Origin: HGM04593 sp045661225
GTDB taxonomy: Bacteria; Bacteroidota; Bacteroidia; Bacteroidales; Bacteroidaceae
Length of the DNA: 17,657 nucleotides
Assembly: GCA_045661225.1 (NCBI GenBank)
Contig: JAZRFF010000035.1
Span: 1-17,657, forward strand
Direction of reading: 5' to 3'
The notes beneath the pieces are model-generated. The model ran no database searches. It saw nothing but the letters and a program-made list of their open reading frames with translations, and was not told the DNA's origin. The stretch's first letter is position 1. Every line of letters starts with the position of its first letter. This document shows positions 7,822 through 15,281 of the stretch, one piece after another. The position numbers were made by a program, and so were the translations under genes.

Positions 7822-9441
7822 TCAAACAAGAATTTCCCCGGTATACTCAACCCAAGTACTACCATTGTAAGTCACAACACTTCCGCTTGCGAACCACACT
7901 TTTTCGACACCGTTTACAGTGTGCTTAACATCATCTGTAAGCACTACAACGTCGTTTATATTGGGTTCCGACGGCAATTTGTCGGCACTTGTCACGTGCG
8001 AAGCTCCCGGAATATCACTCTCTGTCGCAGAGCCATTCACCCAAATATGCGAATACCCCTTGAGGCAAAGACAATCAATCGTCATAACGACCTCGCGTTT
8101 AGCCTCCTCGCCATCAACATTTTCAGTTTTAGCGTCCTCATTCTTCATATAGTATCGTACAAGGCCATTCTCATCAATAAGACCGCCACAATGAGCGTAA
8201 CCAAGAGCATCGAGTGTCGGGTCGTGAATAAGGTCAATATCACCAAATACAGTGTGAATTTTTGTACATTCAATACCAAAGACTTTGTCACCTGTTACAC
8301 TGATGTTCTTGTGCAGAGTAAGGTCAATCTTCTGAATGTCGTTAAGCAACTGTTTACCGAGCAACCATATAGCTCTTTTTGTGCAGTTAAAACCGGTAAA
8401 CTTAACCATAGAGAGGTTTATAAGGTCGGCAAACGTAATTTTGGACGAAAGGTCATACTGACGTTTAAACTGCCAGCGTATACCCTTTGAGAAATAGTCC
8501 CACTGATAACCCATTGCATTATCCATAGCCTGCACCTTGAACTTTCCGGGCTGTCCTACCCACGCTGTTCGGCAGCTCTCGAGTCTAAACTGACGAAGTA
8601 CCGCCTCGGCAATCTGCGATTCACTGAACGGAATACGTTTCTTTTGCGCAGCGAAATAATCACTGACAATACTGTTACAAAGCTGTTTCTGCAAAAACAT
8701 ACGCTCAGGCACAGGTACAATAGTAGAAGGAGCAATAAATTTCTGAGTCTCATAAGCAGCCGAAGAAAGCAATATAACCTCCGTTCCTGCAGGAATTGTC
8801 GGTACCACACAATAGTCATCGGTAGCATTGACCTTAGGACCATTTACAGCCATAGCAATAGGCGCCTCGCTGGTACTGTTCTTTCCTACAAAAAACAGCA
8901 TCAAGTCCACACCGTGAAGTTCAATCTGGCCGGTTGGGTCATAACCATTAACCCCTTTGCAAATAGCGGTGTAATACTCTTGAAAAATTTTCCTCTCACC
9001 GGTTGTCGAAAAAGGAATCTCGGCACGCGTAGCCTTCATACCCGTATAAGTAACATTTGTGTAAGCCTTAGAGCGTTTATCGTCAATAAGATAATGGTCA
9101 ACCTCAAAGGAATTCACACGTACCTGACGACGTATTCTACGCTTAATCGTGTCAATAACACTCTCATCGCTGGCAATACCAACAATTTGATTGTCAACGT
9201 CCGCATCAATGAAGTCTGTTCCCAGTTCAGCCGAATTGGAAACTGTTGTAGCCTCACCGGCTCCGTGAGTTTGAAGTCCGGCAATACCGTTCGAAGGCTT
9301 TGGTGAACCGGCAGGCACCACAGTAACAGCGGCAAGCAGTAATCCCGTTGTCTCATCGCCCCAAAAAGCAAGTACAGCAGCAACAAGCAACATAACTACA
9401 AAAAGAGGATTCTCCCTCAAAAAAGAAATAATTTTTTTCAT
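7822..9441 (-). CDS. Major capsid-like protein with N-terminal membrane segment (539 aa)
   Basis: This follows the scaffold-like gene by 29 bp and begins at the ATG at 9441. Residues 1-28 (MKKIISFLREN, then LFVVMLLVAAVLAFWG) look like an uncleaved signal anchor, and a second apolar stretch (TTGLLLAAVTVV) follows. The body from about residue 60 has features expected of an HK97-fold capsid: a basic segment (RRRIRRQVRVNSFEVDHYLI), a central region rich in aromatic residues (WDYFSKGIRWQFKRQYDLSS), and IHTVFGDIDLIHDPTLDALG near the C-terminal third. The last 55 residues form a small beta-type domain (VWFASGSVVTYNGSTWVEYT). The size, and its place directly after the scaffold-like gene, support the capsid assignment. 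No structural comparison was run. The membrane segment is odd for a capsid protein. Confidence 0.68.
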   Translation of the reverse strand: MKKIISFLRENPLFVVMLLVAAVLAFWGDETTGLLLAAVTVVPAGSPKPSNGIAGLQTHGAGEATTVSNSAELGTDFIDADVDNQIVGIASDESVIDTIKRRIRRQVRVNSFEVDHYLIDDKRSKAYTNVTYTGMKATRAEIPFSTTGERKIFQEYYTAICKGVNGYDPTGQIELHGVDLMLFFVGKNSTSEAPIAMAVNGPKVNATDDYCVVPTIPAGTEVILLSSAAYETQKFIAPSTIVPVPERMFLQKQLCNSIVSDYFAAQKKRIPFSESQIAEAVLRQFRLESCRTAWVGQPGKFKVQAMDNAMGYQWDYFSKGIRWQFKRQYDLSSKITFADLINLSMVKFTGFNCTKRAIWLLGKQLLNDIQKIDLTLHKNISVTGDKVFGIECTKIHTVFGDIDLIHDPTLDALGYAHCGGLIDENGLVRYYMKNEDAKTENVDGEEAKREVVMTIDCLCLKGYSHIWVNGSATESDIPGASHVTSADKLPSEPNINDVVVLTDDVKHTVNGVEKVWFASGSVVTYNGSTWVEYTGEILV

Positions 9442-9470
9442 AATTTTTAATTTATATATTTATAAAAAGA

Positions 9471-10259
9471 TTAAGCATTCAATGCCTTTTCAATTAAAGA
9501 ATTACGTTTGCGTACAGGTTCTGCAGCAGGAGCTACGCTGCTTATGCCCTTGGGCAACCCGTCGCCAAAATTCTCTTTCATTAGCCGTATGTTTGTATTA
9601 CGCCCCTTGACATCGCCGGCCGCAAAAGCATCATTTATATCCTTCTCGTATGTCAATGCGTGGTCAAGCGCCACACACACCTCCTCGGTATAACGTCCCG
9701 ACATTATCGGAAAAACAATCTCCTCCCACACATTGTCCATAAACTCAGCAGGGTCGTAACCGCGCTCTTTACAAAAAGCCTCAATTACAGGCTTGCTGTT
9801 CTTAAGATTATTTTCATACTCCTCTCTGTCATTGTTGAGCCTCAAAACCTCCTCCTGACGCTCCTCGTCCGCAATCAAAAGTTCTTCAAGCTCCGGGCTA
9901 CCCTCTTCCATATCCATATACGCTCGCCCAAAGTAACGAGCGACAGCGCTTGGAGCGTTACGTTTGCCATTAGCAATGTCCGCAAACATCTGTGCCATAC
10001 GAGGGTCACGTTCAAGCATCTGCGAGAGACGCTCATTCTGTTTGCTATTCAGCTCAAGATACTGCAACAACATCTCCTGCGACACCTCATCGTCAATAGA
10101 GAAATCATTTCCAAAAATCTTTTTCAGCCCCTCATCAAGACGGCCATACGGTTTCTGCTGAGCAGTCGCAGACATCTCCTGCACAGCGTCATAATCATTT
10201 GAGTGACGAAACCCGCCGGGTTGCGCTCCACTCACATTGTTCATAAAATTTTGTTCCAT
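9471..10259 (-). CDS. Scaffold-like phage protein (262 aa)
   Basis: The open frame reaches 10352, but the first 31 residues look like translated leader; the ATG at 10259 (MEQNFMNNVSGAQ) is preferred. The protein is acidic, almost wholly helical and hydrophilic, with a probable coiled coil near residues 125-160 (DEERQEEVLRLNNDREEYEN) and a basic C-terminus (EPVRKRNSLIEKALNA). Small helical acidic proteins with a basic tail, encoded directly before the major capsid gene, are the classic scaffolding-protein pattern (the basic tail binds capsid). A linked protease is not visible, so scaffold removal by cleavage is not supported. It is the first gene of the leftward unit. Confidence 0.62.
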   Translation of the reverse strand: MEQNFMNNVSGAQPGGFRHSNDYDAVQEMSATAQQKPYGRLDEGLKKIFGNDFSIDDEVSQEMLLQYLELNSKQNERLSQMLERDPRMAQMFADIANGKRNAPSAVARYFGRAYMDMEEGSPELEELLIADEERQEEVLRLNNDREEYENNLKNSKPVIEAFCKERGYDPAEFMDNVWEEIVFPIMSGRYTEEVCVALDHALTYEKDINDAFAAGDVKGRNTNIRLMKENFGDGLPKGISSVAPAAEPVRKRNSLIEKALNA

Positions 10260-10440
10260 AAATAATTTGTTTTTTACAAGCGCAAAGAAACTACACAGAA
10301 CACACTGCAAGGTTGCTGAATTGACACAACCCCTAAAAAAGAGAACCGGCACCCACTATATTTAAGTATATTAAAACAAACACGACACACGCATATACAC
10401 GTATTCCTTTAACACTCAACCACCAGCCAGCATTCAAAAA

Positions 10441-10490
10441 CCGTTTAAAAGTTATTTCGCAACCGTTTGAGGTCCCTCTATCCCGTTCAA
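10441..10490 (+). promoter_or_regulatory. Three CCGTTYRA direct repeats, candidate operator
   Basis: CCGTTTAA (10441-10448), CCGTTTGA (10463-10470) and CCGTTCAA (10483-10490) lie in the same orientation with start-to-start spacings of 22 and 20 bp. That is close to two helical turns each, so all sites would face one side of the DNA. This suits cooperative binding by a regulator, for example the 138-aa basic protein encoded next door or a host factor. No binding protein is known. Confidence 0.45.
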
Positions 10491-10550
10491 ACAAAATAAA
10501 TTGTTGAAAACTTAATGGTAAAATCGCATCTTTTTAGCCTTTTTTGACTA

Positions 10551-10558
10551 TATTTTTG
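10551..10558 (+). promoter_or_regulatory. Candidate Bacteroidales -7 box for the rightward unit
   Basis: TATTTTTG matches the Bacteroidetes primary sigma -7 consensus TAnnTTTG. Its G is 17 bp upstream of the ATG at 10575, so the leader would be only about 10 nt. A clear TTTG -33 element is not seen at the expected distance, so this is tentative. Confidence 0.4.
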
Positions 10559-10574
10559 TAATCAAAAAAGCAGT

Positions 10575-10991
10575 ATGAAAAACACATTAAGCAGTTCTGT
10601 TCGCGAGATGCGCAAACAGGACGTAATCGACCGTTTTTTTGAGTCATTAAAAGAGTTGCACAAAACAAGACCCTACGCAACACAGAGCGAAATCATCAAG
10701 CACGCATCAAAGAGTGAAGCACCAAGGTTCTACGTCACATTCGAAAACGCAAGGCGCTTTATTTCAATGATGATGAGAAAGAAAAAACTCCCAATTATCA
10801 ATGAGAACAAATTAGAGATGTACAAAGAGATTTTCCGCCGTTACAAAGAGCGGGTAAACGACAGCAGCAAGCGATACAAATACCTAATCCTTGAAAGTAT
10901 AATAGAAGAACCCGCACCATCATTTTACATAGACGAAGAGACCTTCCGCGGAATAATCTATAAGACTCTGCGCCAACGACACACAGCCTGA
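10575..10991 (+). CDS. Basic helical protein, possible DNA-binding or terminase-small-like (138 aa)
   Basis: This is the first gene of the rightward unit. The product is strongly basic and helical (MKNTLSSSVREMRKQDVIDR). A central block (TQSEIIKHASKSEAPRFYVT, then FENARRFISMMMRKKK) looks like a helix-turn-helix with a basic following helix, and the C-terminal third (SSKRYKYLILESIIEEPAPS, FYIDEETFR) repeats a similar pattern, as if two related units were present. A DNA-binding protein encoded first in an operon that ends with the large terminase could be a small terminase subunit or the cassette's regulator. I cannot separate these options by eye. No signal or membrane segment is present. Confidence 0.6.
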   Translation: MKNTLSSSVREMRKQDVIDRFFESLKELHKTRPYATQSEIIKHASKSEAPRFYVTFENARRFISMMMRKKKLPIINENKLEMYKEIFRRYKERVNDSSKRYKYLILESIIEEPAPSFYIDEETFRGIIYKTLRQRHTA

Positions 10992-11038
10992 AGCAAAAGC
11001 GCATAAAAACAATAAAAACCACATTTGCATAAAAGAAA

Positions 11039-11539
11039 ATGACAACCACAAACATTCTGTTCAATAAAGAAAAAATAAAGCAACGAATATTCGGCGAAAG
11101 CGGCTACGCATCACTCTCACGTTGCAAAGCCGGAATACCGGCAGAATTTACCGATGTTCTTGCAATAACCCCAGACGACCTTAGAATCATAAAACCTATA
11201 ATACAAGAGAGTATAAATGAGATAGTAACAAACATAAGTCGCTACACAACCCGATGCACACCACCCACCTTACACGCCGCAGAATCAGACGATACAACAC
11301 TGACAATTACACTACCCGGAAACTACCCGACTTCAGCAATCACACAATTGGAAAGCGCCATAGAAAGCTATATTGTCAACAACACGCTAACCCGGTGGAC
11401 ACTCATTGTAAAACCCGATGAATCGACACTGCACAACACAAAGACACAAAACAATATTATAAAAATACGCGAACTTCTAGCCTTGCGCGAACGCCCCGAG
11501 CTTAAAGCCACAGGGCAAGACCAAACAATAAAACTATGA
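11039..11539 (+). CDS. Unknown small phage protein, first of a paralogous pair (166 aa)
   Basis: The ATG at 11039 follows the previous stop by 47 bp, and the stop overlaps the next gene (ATGA). The layout is an N-terminal segment with FGESGYASLSR, a helix (DDLRIIKPIIQESINEIVTN), a beta segment (TTLTITLPGNYP), a second helix (ITQLESAIESYIVNNTLTRW) and a C-terminal helix. The following gene's product has the same order of elements. There is no signal peptide or membrane segment. The function is unknown; its place between the 138-aa gene and the terminase suggests a packaging or connector role. Confidence 0.6.
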   Translation: MTTTNILFNKEKIKQRIFGESGYASLSRCKAGIPAEFTDVLAITPDDLRIIKPIIQESINEIVTNISRYTTRCTPPTLHAAESDDTTLTITLPGNYPTSAITQLESAIESYIVNNTLTRWTLIVKPDESTLHNTKTQNNIIKIRELLALRERPELKATGQDQTIKL

Positions 11540-12012
11540 GAAACACAATATTTATCAAGTGGAACGAACTGCAACAGCAAATTAACTTAAAGAACTTTTA
11601 TATGGGAGAGTCCGCCAAGCGCAAAGATGCCGATGCGGACACCATACAAAGCAGCACCGATGATAAAGAACTTTTCATTATGCTTGTTCAACAAGCAGCA
11701 AATGAGCTGTTCACTGCTGTTGCTCTTCGTTTCCCTTATTTAGAACTTAAAACCAATGAAGAATACATTGAATTCACCTTTGAGAGCAAGAGCAACAATC
11801 TCGACCACCTATTGCCGCTCCTGCAACAATCCATTGTCGACTATCTTGTCAACGAGGTAAGAATGCATTGGCTGCTGCTCAATCAGCCACAAATGGCACA
11901 AACAAACATTTCGCTGCGCAACTCACTCTACAACAACGTACAACAGATGTTTGCAAAATTCTACAACACCGAAAAAGTGCGTCGACGCGCCACAAACCTC
12001 GCAGGAATATAA
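11536..12012 (+). CDS. Unknown small phage protein, second of a paralogous pair (158 aa)
   Basis: Translation is coupled to the preceding gene by an ATGA overlap, and the terminase starts 2 bp after the stop. The elements match the upstream product in order: FYMGESAKRK near the N-terminus, a helix (KELFIMLVQQAANELFTAVA), a beta segment (EYIEFTFESK), and a second helix (LLPLLQQSIVDYLVNEVRMH) ending in W. The C-terminus is basic (NTEKVRRRATNLAGI). Identity is low, so paralogy rests on pattern and length. The role is unknown; a paired structural or packaging accessory is likely. Confidence 0.6.
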   Translation: MRNTIFIKWNELQQQINLKNFYMGESAKRKDADADTIQSSTDDKELFIMLVQQAANELFTAVALRFPYLELKTNEEYIEFTFESKSNNLDHLLPLLQQSIVDYLVNEVRMHWLLLNQPQMAQTNISLRNSLYNNVQQMFAKFYNTEKVRRRATNLAGI

Positions 12013-12014
12013 CT

Positions 12015-14018
12015 ATGGAGAAAGAAAAAACAATAATAGAAAACAAAAGACGGCTGGGAGAAATATCAGCCGTCTACAACCCCATAACAGGCGAAGGTTC
12101 AACCTCCATAGAACGCAACTGGGTCGAAATAAAAGGATTTCCTATTGAAAAAATGAACCTGCCGGTTACAATGCTCGGCAGTTCCGAAGTCACACACCTC
12201 ACGCAAATGGGTGCCGAAGCCTACCTCCGTGAAATAAAGCACAAGGAAGCCAGCAATCGCAATATTGTACGACTATGGCTCGACTTCTGTCTCACACGCA
12301 TAGAACACGACTTTGAATACTGGGCTCGTACAATGACCACCATTTCCGACAAAGGCAAAGGGCGCGACACAGCCTTTACCCTCAACCGCCCACAACGTCA
12401 ATACCTAAAAGCAATGGAAACACTGCGACAAGAAAATAAACCAATAGACATAATACTGCTAAAGGCGCGCCAGTGGGGAGGCAGCACGCTCACTCAGCTC
12501 TATATGCTATGGATACAACTTGTACACAAACGTAACTGGAACAGTGTAATATGTGGCGACATCGAGAAACAATCGTCAATAGTAGCAGGAATGCTTGCAA
12601 AAGTCATCACCCGCTACCCAACGTGGGCCTCCGATGGACAACGCCTTACCACAAGCCCCTACCAGGGCGCACAGAAAACAAGAGTAATAAACTGGAGCAA
12701 CAGCCGCTATTCCCTCGGTTCGGCACAAAAGCCCGACTCGCTCCGCAGCGAAGATATAAGTATGGCACACCTCACCGAGGTCGGGCTGTGGAAAGCCACC
12801 CAAGGACGCAAACCCGAAGACCTTGTACAATCAATTTTCGGTTCAATTGCGAGTGGTCCCTACACCGTAAAAGTCATCGAATCCACTGCAAAAGGAGTTG
12901 GCAATTTTTTCCACCGCACGTGGATTGACGCCGTCGAACAACGCAATAATTTTACCCCGGTATTCATACCCTGGTTCTGTATAGACCTCTACAGCAAGCC
13001 CATTGCCAACAGCGACTATTCCACGTTCATCGACAGTATGGACGAGTACGAAAAGAACCTTTTCAACATAGGCGCCACCCTTGAAGCCATATCGTGGTAC
13101 CGCGACAAACGTCGTGAACTTCCCGACGAATGGCGTCTCTGCAGCGAGTTTCCATCGACCCCGGCCGAAGCGTTTCAAAGTACAGGCCGCAGAGTTTTCA
13201 AAATTTCTTACATCAACGAAGCACGTAAAAGTTGCGTTCCGCCGCCATTCGTCGGAGACATTACAACAAGAAGAGACAACATCAGCCACAAAGAGCTAAC
13301 AGAGTTCACCCCCGTTGCAAGGAACGAGAAGGGCGAAGACAACAACTTGAATGTATGGATTATGCCCGACAAAGAAAACACACTGCGTGACCGATATATT
13401 GTAACAGTCGATGTAGGCGGAACAAGCAACAAAGCCGACTACTCCTACATTGTCGTAGCCGACCGAATAGCAATGCTCGAAGGCGGAGTGCCCGAAATTG
13501 TAGCCTGCTGGCACGGACATATCGAGCACGACAAACTCGCTTGGAAAGCCGTAGAGATAGCCCGTGCTTACAGCAACGCCCTACTCGTCATCGAATCCAA
13601 CACATTAGAAACCGAAGGAACCGAGGGCGATAATTTTGAATACATACTAAACGAAATAGCCGGCAAATACAGCAACCTCTACTGTCGCACGTCGCAAATC
13701 GAGATAAAACAAGGACGCCCACGTCGTTGGGGCTTCCACACCAACAGCAGCACAAAGCCAATGGTCATAAATTTTCTCATAAAAGCACTGCGCGACGGCC
13801 TTTACATTGAAAGAAATTTACAAACCACCCACGAGCTCGACCTCTATGAATTCAAAGAAAACGGAAAAGAGATGGGAGCTATTGAAGGCAACCACGACGA
13901 CCGAGTGATGGCCACCGCCATTCTTGTATGGGTGTGCTATAACCACCCGTTGCCAACAATCATCAACACCGGCAATGCAAACAAACGCCGAAAAATAATA
14001 AGCGAAGCAAGTATGTAG
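12015..14018 (+). CDS. terL: Phage large terminase subunit (667 aa)
   Basis: The ATG at 12015 (MEKEKTIIENKRRLG) is preferred over a frame extension to 11868, which overlaps the preceding gene. Terminase motifs are in order. A deviant Walker A is KARQWGGST at residues 150-158, with its lysine at the front as in lambda-type terminases. The Walker B-like MAHLTEVG carries the catalytic-type Glu255. A coupling-type STAKG lies near 289-293. The RNase-H-fold nuclease follows: IVTVDVGG with Asp466, LLVIESN with Glu527, and HDDR with Asp628/Asp629. The length and both active sites are typical of a complete ATPase-nuclease that pumps DNA into a procapsid through a portal. No portal gene is recognisable nearby, which is strange. 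A hairpin follows the stop. Confidence 0.92.
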   Translation: MEKEKTIIENKRRLGEISAVYNPITGEGSTSIERNWVEIKGFPIEKMNLPVTMLGSSEVTHLTQMGAEAYLREIKHKEASNRNIVRLWLDFCLTRIEHDFEYWARTMTTISDKGKGRDTAFTLNRPQRQYLKAMETLRQENKPIDIILLKARQWGGSTLTQLYMLWIQLVHKRNWNSVICGDIEKQSSIVAGMLAKVITRYPTWASDGQRLTTSPYQGAQKTRVINWSNSRYSLGSAQKPDSLRSEDISMAHLTEVGLWKATQGRKPEDLVQSIFGSIASGPYTVKVIESTAKGVGNFFHRTWIDAVEQRNNFTPVFIPWFCIDLYSKPIANSDYSTFIDSMDEYEKNLFNIGATLEAISWYRDKRRELPDEWRLCSEFPSTPAEAFQSTGRRVFKISYINEARKSCVPPPFVGDITTRRDNISHKELTEFTPVARNEKGEDNNLNVWIMPDKENTLRDRYIVTVDVGGTSNKADYSYIVVADRIAMLEGGVPEIVACWHGHIEHDKLAWKAVEIARAYSNALLVIESNTLETEGTEGDNFEYILNEIAGKYSNLYCRTSQIEIKQGRPRRWGFHTNSSTKPMVINFLIKALRDGLYIERNLQTTHELDLYEFKENGKEMGAIEGNHDDRVMATAILVWVCYNHPLPTIINTGNANKRRKIISEASM

Positions 14019-14084
14019 AACTCAACCAAGAGCAAACACCCACAACAAAAAAATCAAAAAGGAACAATCTTTCAAACAATTCAA

Positions 14085-14125
14085 GAACCGTGTAATCCGT
14101 CAACTAAAAACTGATTACACGGTTC
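14085..14125 (+). terminator. Hairpin terminator after the terminase gene
   Basis: GAACCGTGTAATC (14085-14097) pairs perfectly over 13 bp with GATTACACGGTTC (14113-14125) around a 15-nt loop, 66 bp after the terminase stop. No long T run follows, as is common in this group. It marks the right edge of the phage-derived cassette. Positions 14126-14270 contain nothing clear. Confidence 0.75.
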
Positions 14126-14270
14126 CTAATACACAAATAAATAATAATGCGTCCCAAGAACCCCTACAAACAAAAGAGAAAAACATTTACATCACATACA
14201 AAATCCTTGGGAAATTATTTGAGATAAAATATACAACACCCTTAATTATTGCCGGAGTAAGAAATACCCA

Positions 14271-15176
14271 TCAATTCTTCTGCATATAACATACACCCCT
14301 ATCAAAATCGAAAATAGCAGTAACACCTATAAAAAATTTTAATCCAAGTATACCCTCCGTTGTAAACTTCGGCAACAATCCCGTAATAGCAATAGCAGGC
14401 TTCTCGAAACGCATATCACCAACAAGCAAAGCCTCGGGAGCAAAAGCCATTGCAACAACGCGTCCCCTCTTATCATATCCCTTTTGTAACTTAATATCAG
14501 GATTATCACACAAAAATTTCTTTACACCCATATTATGTTCCAACAGAAAAAGCAACGAAGCATTACCTAAATCAAGATTAAAATTTCCTTTTAACGAAGC
14601 ATTGTACCCCTTACCCTCAAAATGCAGTTCAGTTTCCATCGCAGGCATATTCAAATAACTATTCCGGTTTATGTTGAATTCACTCCACCCCTTTTCAGGC
14701 ACAGTATACTTTTGAAGAACGCGCAATTGCCGACGCGCTAAGTCCAATTTCACAACACGTTCACCATTTGAATTATAAAGGTTCTGTATGGGCAATGCAG
14801 CCTCATATTCCTCATTAAAATCAACAAGCAAGAATATTTCACCTTTATACATTGTGTCGCCATTTAGCAATAAAACAGTATCAGCAGTGTGAGATATTCT
14901 ATAAACCCTACCACCAAGATTTATCTTTTCATTTTTCCTGCAAGCCGAAAACTCAATCCCAAGTTTATCATAATTCTCAAATACAAAAGCCGAATCAAGA
15001 AGCAAAGCGTGAATACCCGATTCAAGCAAAGCCTTAGCCTTAACCGAATTATTCAATTTAAGCGACATAATATAGTGCCCGCTATCTAATTTAGACAATC
15101 CAAACACAGTACCCTTTTGCGCATAACAGCAAAAAAAAGTAAAAAGCAAACAAAATGTCAAAAACAACTTTTTCAT
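14271..15176 (-). CDS. Exported retropepsin-fold protein with altered catalytic motifs (301 aa)
   Basis: The N-terminus (MKKLFLTFCLLFTFFCCYAQ) is a signal peptide with likely cleavage after CYA. The rest shows the two-lobe pattern of Bacteroidetes retropepsin-like aspartyl proteases: a first lobe with ALLESGIHALLLD (residues 49-61) where DTGA would be expected, a second with NLDLGNASLLF (200-210), and the closing EGILGLKFF (274-282) that resembles the conserved ILG element. The catalytic Asp is thus Glu52 in lobe one, and the usual Thr/Ser of lobe two is Leu203. Family placement is fairly safe. Proteolytic activity is doubtful, and a binding or regulatory role is possible. A promoter-like box lies about 47 bp upstream. 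It is transcribed alone. Confidence 0.72.
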   Translation of the reverse strand: MKKLFLTFCLLFTFFCCYAQKGTVFGLSKLDSGHYIMSLKLNNSVKAKALLESGIHALLLDSAFVFENYDKLGIEFSACRKNEKINLGGRVYRISHTADTVLLLNGDTMYKGEIFLLVDFNEEYEAALPIQNLYNSNGERVVKLDLARRQLRVLQKYTVPEKGWSEFNINRNSYLNMPAMETELHFEGKGYNASLKGNFNLDLGNASLLFLLEHNMGVKKFLCDNPDIKLQKGYDKRGRVVAMAFAPEALLVGDMRFEKPAIAITGLLPKFTTEGILGLKFFIGVTAIFDFDRGVCYMQKN

Positions 15177-15222
15177 TGTCCGGTCAATAATTAGTTTATA
15201 TCTATAAGGAGTAAAGATATGT

Positions 15223-15230
15223 CAAATATA
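15223..15230 (-). promoter_or_regulatory. Bacteroidales -7 promoter box for the retropepsin-like gene
   Basis: On the minus strand TATATTTG is an exact TAnnTTTG match, placing the start of transcription about 40 nt before the ATG at 15176. A TTG (15254-15256) lies somewhat far upstream for the -33 element. Confidence 0.55.
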
Positions 15231-15244
15231 GTGACAAACGAGCT

Positions 15245-15281
15245 AAATAATATCAAGCTTGCTTGAATATTTCAAAGCGAG
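15245..15281 (+). repeat. 37-bp direct repeat, copy 1
   Basis: The 37 bp here recur exactly at 15361-15397. The unit contains TCAAG-CTTG-CTTGA, able to form a small hairpin, and ends in AAAGCGAG. The 79 bp between the copies hold partial repeats (ACAAACGAGC, ACATCAAAT), so the gap looks like a degenerate intergenic repeat cluster. Confidence 0.9.

Larger units (their letters stand above)
10260..10574. promoter_or_regulatory. 315-bp divergent control region of the phage-like cassette
   Basis: No gene is evident here. The region separates the two divergent units and should hold both promoters. It contains three CCGTTYRA direct repeats (10441-10490), a TAnnTTTG box for the rightward unit (10551-10558), and an imperfect AT palindrome TATATTTAAGTATA (10357-10370). 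No full TAnnTTTG match was found for the leftward unit; a TTTG at about 10377-10380 on the minus strand with TATAGT 16 bp on is only a weak candidate. Confidence 0.6.

Noticed and set aside
8644..9306. A 220-codon plus-strand frame opposite the capsid-like gene
   Set aside because: The product is basic and lacks any domain-like pattern, and the minus-strand frame has clear protein features and operon context.
11868..12014. N-terminal extension of the terminase into the preceding gene
   Set aside because: It would overlap 145 bp of a well-supported gene; the ATG at 12015 follows that gene's stop by 2 bp and gives a normal terminase start.
14152..14212. Inverted repeat TCCCAAG/CTTGGGA after the terminase terminator
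   Set aside because: Only 7 bp of pairing across a 47-nt loop; this is likely by chance.
2547..14270. Flanking direct repeats that could be att sites of an integrated element
   Set aside because: The sequences at 2547-2685 and 14019-14270 were compared by eye; no shared direct repeat or tRNA fragment was found.
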